NCBI GenBank assembly: GCA_016721425.1 | Contig: JADKID010000040.1 | Span: forward strand, 1 to 13,965 | Source of the DNA: Bryobacterales bacterium | Lineage (GTDB): Bacteria > Acidobacteriota > Terriglobia > Bryobacterales > Bryobacteraceae | Direction of reading: 5' to 3' | Length of the DNA stretch: 13,965 nucleotides | Shown: one piece after another, positions 8,896-13,965 of the stretch | Position numbering within the stretch: the first letter of the stretch is position 1 | Layout of the letters: every line of letters starts with the position of its first letter | Made by a program: the position numbers and the translations under genes | The notes under the pieces: model-generated | Database searches by the model: none | Told to the model about the DNA's origin: nothing | Seen by the model: only the letters and a program-made list of their open reading frames with translations

Positions 8896-10189
8896 CGCGC
8901 AGCCTCCGCCAGCCTGATACCGCCCAGATCCCAACGGTCGGAGGCAGCTACTTTGCCCCGATCCAGCCTTGCACGCGGCTTTAATGCATGCAGGCCGGCA
9001 GGTGTGCGATGGCAGGATGCAGCGGTTGTCCAACAGAGCGCGCCCTGTTCGTACGAAGTTCCGCGCTTGGCGGGCGGATCCGGCGAAGCGGCAGTTCGAT
9101 CAGCGCTTCCTCGAGGCTCCGTGGACGTGATGCGCCACGTGGTCAGGCGCACGCCGCCTCACCGGCTCCGGCCGCCAGCCGGAGGCCGCCTCCGAGGCAT
9201 CCAGCGCGATGCGCTTCCGCCACCGGGCGGAGAACGGATCCGTCCGGTCATAGCGAAAGGGCATAGGGTGCGCCGGCGGCCAATTGGCGCGCCTTGGCGA
9301 TGTCCCGGTCCAGGGGAAGGCGAAGGTAGCCGCTGAGCCACTGCGCCAGTAGCGCCGCGCTCGGCTCGCCCATTCGCTGGAGCAGGACGCCCTGAATCGC
9401 GGTGGCCGGTCCAGCGTCAGGCTGAGGCTGCGCGCACGGCCTCCGTGGGCGGCTTCAGTGCGGTCAATCACCAGGGCTGACGATCTCCAAAGGGGCGCTG
9501 GTGGTTACAGGATCGCTGCGCTGCCGCGCGGCGCACGCCGGTGACGGGCAGCTCCACCACGTCCACCTGGCCGAGCCTCCAGATCCAGCGCCTGTTCCGG
9601 CATAGCTCCTCGCCATCCTCACTTCCAGACTGCGTCCAAAGGCGCGTCCGCCCCAGTACCCCTTGCTCGAGCGCCGTCAGTTTGACCAGCTTGCCGGGCT
9701 GGAACTCAGCGACACGGAACGGGTCTGTGCCGAGGAGTGTGCCGTCGCTGGCGCGCAAGGGGTGATCGCGTTCTGCGGGCGGGCGAGCTCGCGCAGAAGC
9801 TGGTCCAGGGACGTCATCCGGATACGCCAGGATCCCGGCGGCAATAGACCTACGCCACGCCATTGTGAACCCGACAACCGGCCCGCGCGGCAGAAACAAC
9901 CACCGCTTTTAGTCAGCGCCATGCGTCCATTCCCGCGCCAGCTGTAGCCGGGGTTGTCGGCTTATCCAGGCGATAGGGTCTCGTAGACCTGCCGGACCAA
10001 CTTTCCCTGGCTGCCGCCGCTTCCAAGGGCTCCACCGCGTGTCAGAAGGGTCCAGGTTCCTCACCTGAGCTCTGAGGCCAGCCGCAGCGTGCCCCCATAG
10101 CGCGGCCGCCGGTGCGTCCCGCAGCGCCGCGCAGCCGCCAACCCGAGGCTAATGACCGCAATCCACGCCAAGACTGTACGCGCGCGCAT
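8892..10189 (-). CDS. Extracellular solute-binding protein, family 5 (peptide/nickel/opine type), frameshifted
   Basis: Family-5 solute-binding proteins usually deliver oligopeptides or related solutes to ABC importers. The N-terminus MRARTVLAWIAVISLGLAAA is a signal peptide, followed by RPRYGGTLRL, the typical mature start of the family. Across frames it continues with YETL and YRLDK, LAREWTHGAD, ILAYPDDV, LLRELARPQNAI, SDGTLLGTDPFRVAEFQPGK, LVKLTAL, QVDVVELPVT, RMGEPSAALLAQWLSGY, LDRDIAKARQLAAGAPYALS and ASDRWDLGGIRLAEAAR before TGA. About 432 residues, somewhat short for the family (usually about 500). Its stop overlaps the inferred kinase start, so it is transcribed with the kinase and regulator. 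No permease or ATPase gene of an importer is visible, which favours a sensory or ligand-presenting role (inference). Many base errors break the frame. Confidence 0.75.
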
Positions 10190-11285
10190 ATCGTCCTGAC
10201 ACCGGATTCCACACCACTGCCTTGCACCGCCACCCATCGGCCACATCGCCGTCACGGGGCCTCGCAGGTCCAGTGGCCCGGTGGCTTCCCGCCGGTTTTC
10301 CGTTCCACCAGCGCAGCTAGGCTTTGACCTGATCCGTGCCCCGCAGGGCGGGCCATACACCCGCCGCGCGGCGGACCGCTGCCAGCGCTGCGCCACTCCC
10401 CGATAACCGCCACGCGGCGTTCCCGCGTCTCAGAGATGGGTAGTGCCCGCCGGTCCCCGCCATTAGCGCCATCGGTTTTACCGCCGCCACGTCTGTTAGG
10501 AAGAGTCTGGCCGGCAGCGTTCCACTCCAGAGTGGTTTCCGCCTGGCGTGATCCGGATCCTGCGTTTCGCCGCCGAGTTCGAACGCCGATGCCGCTTCAC
10601 ATTTCAACCTGAATGGTAACCGGCGTCGAGCGGTAGGTGGTGCCCGGCACGATGACATCCACGCTGCCGTCCTTGACCTGAAGTTTGCCCCGCGGATCGC
10701 GAACTTCAGGAGGCTAATCAGGCACTGTCCATCGCAGTGCCGCCATCCGTCCTTCCGCGTACGCTCCGCAAAACGGTGAGCCTGATGTGTCGAGCAGCAA
10801 CATTCGCTCGCCGGCCATTGCCAAGTCCAGGATCACCGTCTCCCGCCATCCCAGAGGAGAGCCGCTTCTTGATGGCGGGTAGGCGGTGGCACCGGCCACT
10901 TCCCGGACGACCACGTCATCTCCACAGCACGCCCTGCGCCGGTCAATCCGGGACCAGGAGAAATCTCCCGCCGGTCTTCGAACTGTCAGCTTGACCTCGC
11001 CACCGGGCCTGCGTTTCGGTGGCTGCACGAGAGCCCCGTTAGCCGCCCGAGCCCCGTCTGGGTGAGGAGAACTCCACCGCTACCCAGCGACGACACGTCC
11101 TTCGCGGTCACCGCACGGATGTCCCGGCGGCACGTGGGCGCCACCCGAGCGGCCTGCGCGCGCCGTCCGCGATGTCCTGCCCGGTCAACAGCCGGTGCCA
11201 AACGGGAATTAGGAGCTGAATTATGAGAATCAGTGCGCACTATACCGTAGTCCCCGATTCTGCTCCCATGCCGCCCCAGGCCCGG
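10190..11285 (-). CDS. Unresolved coding region between SPFH3 and the solute-binding protein
   Basis: This stretch of about 1.1 kb looks coding on the minus strand but is too broken to define a gene. A GTG at 11240 may start a reading frame. Fragments include DIRAVTAKDVSSLGSGGVLL, PPKRRPGGEVKLTVRRPAGD, DDVVVREVAGATAYP, ETVILDLAMAGERMLLLDTS, and LQVKDGSVDVIVPGTTYRST followed by PVTIQV. The last resembles the strand pair with YRSxPVxIxV seen at the end of beta-sandwich repeats in BatD/oxygen-tolerance-type proteins. That is the only family hint I have, and it is weak. A further frame reads GTLPARLFLTDVAAVKP. The region may be one secreted or membrane beta-rich protein, or two genes. It lies between two minus-strand genes and is probably co-transcribed with them. 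Confidence 0.35.
11232..11241. repeat. 10-bp perfect palindrome AGTGCGCACT
   Basis: AGTGCGCACT is a perfect 10-bp palindrome in the 45-base gap between the third SPFH stop (11286) and the possible GTG start (11240) of the unresolved downstream region. It overlaps that start and lies next to a TATAGT on the minus strand. It could be an operator half or chance; no second copy was noticed. Confidence 0.25.
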
Positions 11286-12441
11286 TTACCTGGAGTGACG
11301 TGATGATGCCACTGGTCCCATGGTTCCGCGCAGAAACGTCGGTGGCGAGGTTGTTGCAGCGGCGTCACGCCGGGACCATCACGATCTGCACCTGTCAGAC
11401 AGGCGTTCGGCGAGGATCTTCTGGATCAAGAGCGGATTCTCCTTCCCACGGCGGCTGCAGCCTAGTTTCTCAGAGTTGCGTCGCCTTAGGCGGCGAATGC
11501 GCGCTTCTGTTCGGCCTCGGCCATCATCCTCAGCCGTTCGAGTTCCGCCCTGGCGTCCAGTACCTACGCTGCTGCTGCCAGCCTCACACGTTCTTCACCG
11601 TGATCTCTTCTGAGAGAGGACACCATCCGCGCGACCTTCACCTCTTTCTCCTTGGCCTGCAACTCCACCGTGAGGCGTTCGTTCATACTGTTCCTTCAAG
11701 AGCAGAGCTTCCAGGCCACGGGCGCGCCGGGCAACTGTACGTCGCCGAAGGATCACTCCTTTCACGACTACACCATTCGCGGCCAAAGCCGCCAGATGCT
11801 CTCCGCCGCAGTGGCGCGGACTTCTTCCCGCTCGATGGTAAACAACCCGCGGACGCCGAAGTTGGTGCGCATCTCCCGGAAGCGCTGGAATACCGATGGG
11901 CGCTAGATCAACCCGCTGCCGCCCTTAATGTCGGTTGGCAAGCTTGTGGATGGTGTAGAGCTGGCGGCTCCAGGCGACACTGCACCGCCACCGCCAGCCC
12001 CAGGCTCAACCCCTCCGCCTGCACCTGCAGTCCTCGGCCTTCTTGCCTGGGTCCGTCGCCGCGATCGTGGTGTGGACGTCGTCGCGGGTAATGTAGAGCT
12101 GTACGTCTTCCACCAGCCTGCAAGTGAGCGCCCTGAGAGTGAGAATCCCGGCAGTATTTCCGAGCGCGGTTTGACGGGACCGCGGAGAGAAGCCGATGGG
12201 GCCACTGTGACGCTGTGTCCGCCGTAGAATGGCAGGATGACGTGAGCGGTAACGCAGCAGGCCTGCACTCAACGAACCGGAGTCTCCGCCGCTAACTTCT
12301 TCGGACGATGGTTCCTCGATCTCTCGCCCGCGACTCGCGCCAGCGGCGCGCCATCCGGAGAGCCGCGACAACCTGGATGCTGAGAGCCCACAAGCAGTGA
12401 CGCTCCAGACCGGCGATGAGGCAGGTATTTCGCGTGGGCAT
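11286..12441 (-). CDS. Third SPFH protein, prohibitin/HflC-like, frameshifted
   Basis: This is a membrane-anchored SPFH-family protein distinct from the tandem pair. The start ATG 12441 has AAGGAG eight bases upstream. The N-terminus (RNTCLIAGLE, LWALSIQVVAAL) gives a probable membrane segment, and EILPGF opens the domain. Across frames come VEDVQLYITRDDVHTTIAAT, DPGKKAE, EGLSLGLAVAVQCRLEPPAL, a HTIHKL segment, FTIEREEVRAT (partly broken) and LAALAANGVVVKGVILR. The SPFH end and coiled-coil start read RGLEALLLKEQ, NERLTVELQ and AKEKEVKVA. The C-terminal part keeps LKATQLEKLRLQ-like pieces, VQIVMVP, and NNLATDV / LRGTMGPVASSRHSR before TAA. About 384 residues, in the family's range. The signature AANGV(V)VxxVxLRxxxLP is typical of prohibitin-like members. 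The biological target is unknown. Confidence 0.85.
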
Positions 12442-13039
12442 GGTCGTGTCTCCTTCGTCAGGCCTTTGGCCCATGGGTTCAGGTGCCCCGTCCTGCGGAT
12501 GTGCGGGAGGCGTATCTTCGGCCGCGGCGAAGGGCAATACCCATTGAGTAGTTGCACGGTGGCCCCGTGGGCACCAGTTCGAACAACCTCGCTGCCGCGT
12601 CTTTGTTGGGGACGCGGATGCAGGAGATGCGGCCCCTGTTGATGGATTGCGGCACGCGCGATGCCAGGGCTGGCCTTGGCGCCCGAGGCTGCCAGCCGCA
12701 TGCCGAGCAGGCTGTCTGCCCGCTGGTCCCACCACTTTGAGAGCCGTACCGTGGGATTGGTGATGCGGTTCTCGATGGTGAAGTCACTCCTCCGAACAGG
12801 TGGTGAGGCGCCGGCCATTACGTAGTAGACCGTCACCACGCGTTCGCCTTCTACCAGCGCAAGGTTTCAGGTCCGAGATGATCACCAGAACCCGCTTCCG
12901 ATTCAGTTCATGGCTCCTCGGCGCGAGCCCGCGCCAGCGGCGAGGATTGACTGATGGTGGTTAAGTCCTTGAATCTGTCCGGTGGTTGCTTCAATGTCTG
13001 CACACTGAGAATGCACACGGTGGCCAAACCGTGAACCAT
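12442..13039 (-). CDS. Unresolved gene upstream of SPFH3
   Basis: The minus strand appears coding but is broken by base errors. A possible start at 13039 reads MVHGLATVCILSVQTLKQPP, with a hydrophobic stretch. Further pieces are KRVLVIISDL, ALVEGERVVTVYYVMAGA, FTIENRITNPTVRLSKWWDQ, ADSLLGMRLAASGAKA, and SINRGRISCIRVPNKDAAAR followed by LFELVPTGPP. The order membrane segment, then VTVYYVM, then KWWDQxADSLLG, then xRIxVPNxDAA resembles in outline the C-terminal half of exosortase-associated EpsI-type proteins, but the match is from memory and weak. The end lies close to or overlaps the SPFH3 start. No other gene is visible in this stretch of about 600 bases. Confidence 0.35.
12450..12455 (-). 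promoter_or_regulatory. Ribosome-binding site of the third SPFH gene
   Basis: CTCCTT on the plus strand, AAGGAG on the minus strand, lies eight bases before ATG 12441. It supports this as the start of the SPFH gene even though the following frame breaks within 150 bases. Confidence 0.6.
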
Positions 13040-13040
13040 T

Positions 13041-13046
13041 ATTGTA
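13041..13046 (-). promoter_or_regulatory. Candidate -10 box in an AT-rich patch
   Basis: TACAAT on the minus strand is a five-of-six match to TATAAT. It lies in one of the most AT-rich short patches of the window, just downstream (in minus-strand terms) of the mandelate-racemase-family gene. I see no good -35 at 16-18 bases. If it is real, transcription would start at or after ATG 13039, so the downstream gene would be leaderless or start later. Confidence 0.25.
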
Positions 13047-13090
13047 AATAGGCATGGATCGGTAAAGAAAGGCGTGCCGAACTGATACGA

Positions 13091-13108
13091 CGTGTCTCAA
13101 GGGACACG
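13091..13108. terminator. Hairpin after the mandelate-racemase-family gene
   Basis: A perfect 6-bp stem (CGTGTC / GACACG) with a 6-base loop lies about 30 bases past the inferred stop of the minus-strand enzyme gene and upstream of the next gene. The position fits a transcription terminator or attenuator, but there is no T-run on the minus strand, so a Rho-independent terminator is not established. Confidence 0.3.
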
Positions 13109-13137
13109 CTGCGCTCGGGAGAGGCGCTTTACTTCGT

Positions 13138-13965
13138 TTACGAGCGCACTGCCCTCGCCGAGGTGCGGATACGGGCCGCCGAGACGGGAAGGCGGTCCAG
13201 GAAGTCGTCGTAACGACGCGGTGAGGGTCGAAGTAGTCAATCCCGCGGATGCGGTGCGGCAGCTCTGACGATTTCGGGTCCTGTGCTGAGGACGTTAAGA
13301 GGCCGGGAGAATCCGGGACAGTGGATGTAGCCGCGATCCACGTGATCGGTTTGGCCGGACCGGTGACAGATCGTCCCACAGGGATTGTCGACCGCGGGGT
13401 TCTTCATTGCGAGAGCATGTCCTTGAGAGTGGCAGCCATGTGGACCGACGCGAGGCAGCTGACCGAGAGAGCCGTTGGCGAAGTTGGATTGCGGTATGCA
13501 CGCCATTTATCGACGCGTAGTCGCAGATGCGCTTCGTCTCCCGGATGGCGCCCGAGGTGAGCGGGTCGGGGTGATGATGTCGATGTTGCGGTTGTCGACG
13601 AGCGGCTTGAAGCCCCTCCAGGGCTTTAAAGAAAGAGGTTTCGCCGGTGTATGATGGGTTGGTTGCCCTTCGCCTGCCCTGGTAGGCGCGCCATTCGGCA
13701 AGGTCGCCCGCCGGGGCCGAGATGGCCCACCTGGATTGGCTGGTCCTCCGCCCACGCCAGATCGTAGGCCTAAAATGCGCGGCGCGAAGCGGATGCTGTC
13801 GTTGACGCCGAGCGGAAATGGTCGGCAGCGGAGGGCGACCGCTCCAGCGACGTCGCGAATTTGCTCTGGATGTACTCGCAGAGGTACCGCAAGCCCTTCG
13901 TTGTTACGTGTTGTTGCTATGGATGGCGTCGGGGCGATCGGCCACCGTGCTGGTGCCCAGATCCA
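13138..13965 (-). CDS. Mandelate racemase/muconate lactonizing family enzyme, C-terminal part, frameshifted
   Basis: This is an enolase-superfamily enzyme, which abstracts a proton next to a carboxylate in sugar-acid or related metabolism; the substrate cannot be told from what is visible. The gene enters from the right edge with its N-terminus missing. Across frames it reads GLRYLCEYIQSKF, a broken ADHF / SVNDSIRFARA segment, YDLAWAEDQPIQ with an acidic metal-site region, then TGET and KPLVDNRNIDIITP. The barrel end reads PDPLTSGAIRETKRICDY, HTAIQL / NFANGSLGQL, HMAATLKDML, a CDDLVTGPAKPI-like region, and DRGYIH with a proline-rich PDSPG. The end is best read as RYDDFLDRLPVSAARIRTS before TAA at 13138-13140. 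About 275 residues are in the window. It is the first of the minus-strand genes and may or may not share a transcript with the SPFH region. Confidence 0.82.

Noticed and set aside
11184..11204. Possible sigma-54 promoter on the minus strand (TTGGCACC ... TTGA).
   Set aside because: The spacing between the two elements is one base too long and the second element lacks the conserved GC; it also lies in apparently coding sequence.
13611..13630. Inverted repeat AAGCCC / GGGCTT that could be a terminator.
   Set aside because: It falls inside the mandelate-racemase-family coding region on the minus strand, upstream of well-conserved C-terminal motifs, so it is codon content rather than a terminator.
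1..13965. CRISPR arrays, insertion sequences, transposases, integrases or long direct repeats.
   Set aside because: None seen on reading; although the window begins in a tRNA, no integrase gene or repeated tRNA end was found to suggest an integrated element.

Overview
The window is a GC-rich bacterial chromosomal segment. The gene families point to a soil-type Acidobacteriota, perhaps Bryobacterales/Solibacter-like: a Tat-exported sulfatase, a substrate-binding protein encoded with an NtrC-type two-component system, tandem SPFH proteins, and a mandelate-racemase-family enzyme. This placement is an inference from gene content and recalled family resemblance, not from a marker gene. Almost every gene after about position 1850 is interrupted by single-base frame changes, while conserved motifs continue in the next frame. 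I read this as uncorrected insertions and deletions in the sequence rather than true pseudogenes. Gene boundaries below are therefore reconstructed across frames, and exact protein sequences are not recoverable.

Layout, left to right. The 3' end of a tRNA (probably tRNA-Pro) sits at 1-38. A lipoprotein gene on the minus strand (287-1123) is divergent from a Tat-type sulfatase on the plus strand (1370-2832). A plus-strand run follows: a small Cys-rich protein (2921-3185), a first SPFH/band-7 protein (3207-4229), a second SPFH protein overlapping it by ATGA (4226-5119), and a membrane-anchored protein of unknown function (5152 to about 5790). The tight spacing suggests that these four form one operon for a membrane-associated SPFH assembly.

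From about 5725 to the right edge everything readable is on the minus strand, so it is transcribed right to left. The right edge holds the C-terminal part of a mandelate racemase/muconate lactonizing enzyme (13138-13965). An unresolved gene follows (about 12442-13039), then a third, prohibitin/HflC-like SPFH protein (11286-12441) and a second unresolved region (10190-11285). Last come three genes that overlap end to start: a family-5 extracellular solute-binding protein (8892-10189), a HAMP/HisKA sensor kinase (7126-8895) and a sigma-54-dependent NtrC-type response regulator (5725-7129).

Functionally, two themes stand out. One is membrane-scaffold (SPFH) genes in two separate places, one with unfamiliar companion genes. 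The other is a solute-binding protein coupled by gene overlap to a sensor kinase and sigma-54 activator, with no transporter permease in the window, which suggests a role in sensing rather than uptake. The sulfatase and the enolase-superfamily enzyme fit a lifestyle based on sulfated and acidic carbohydrates.
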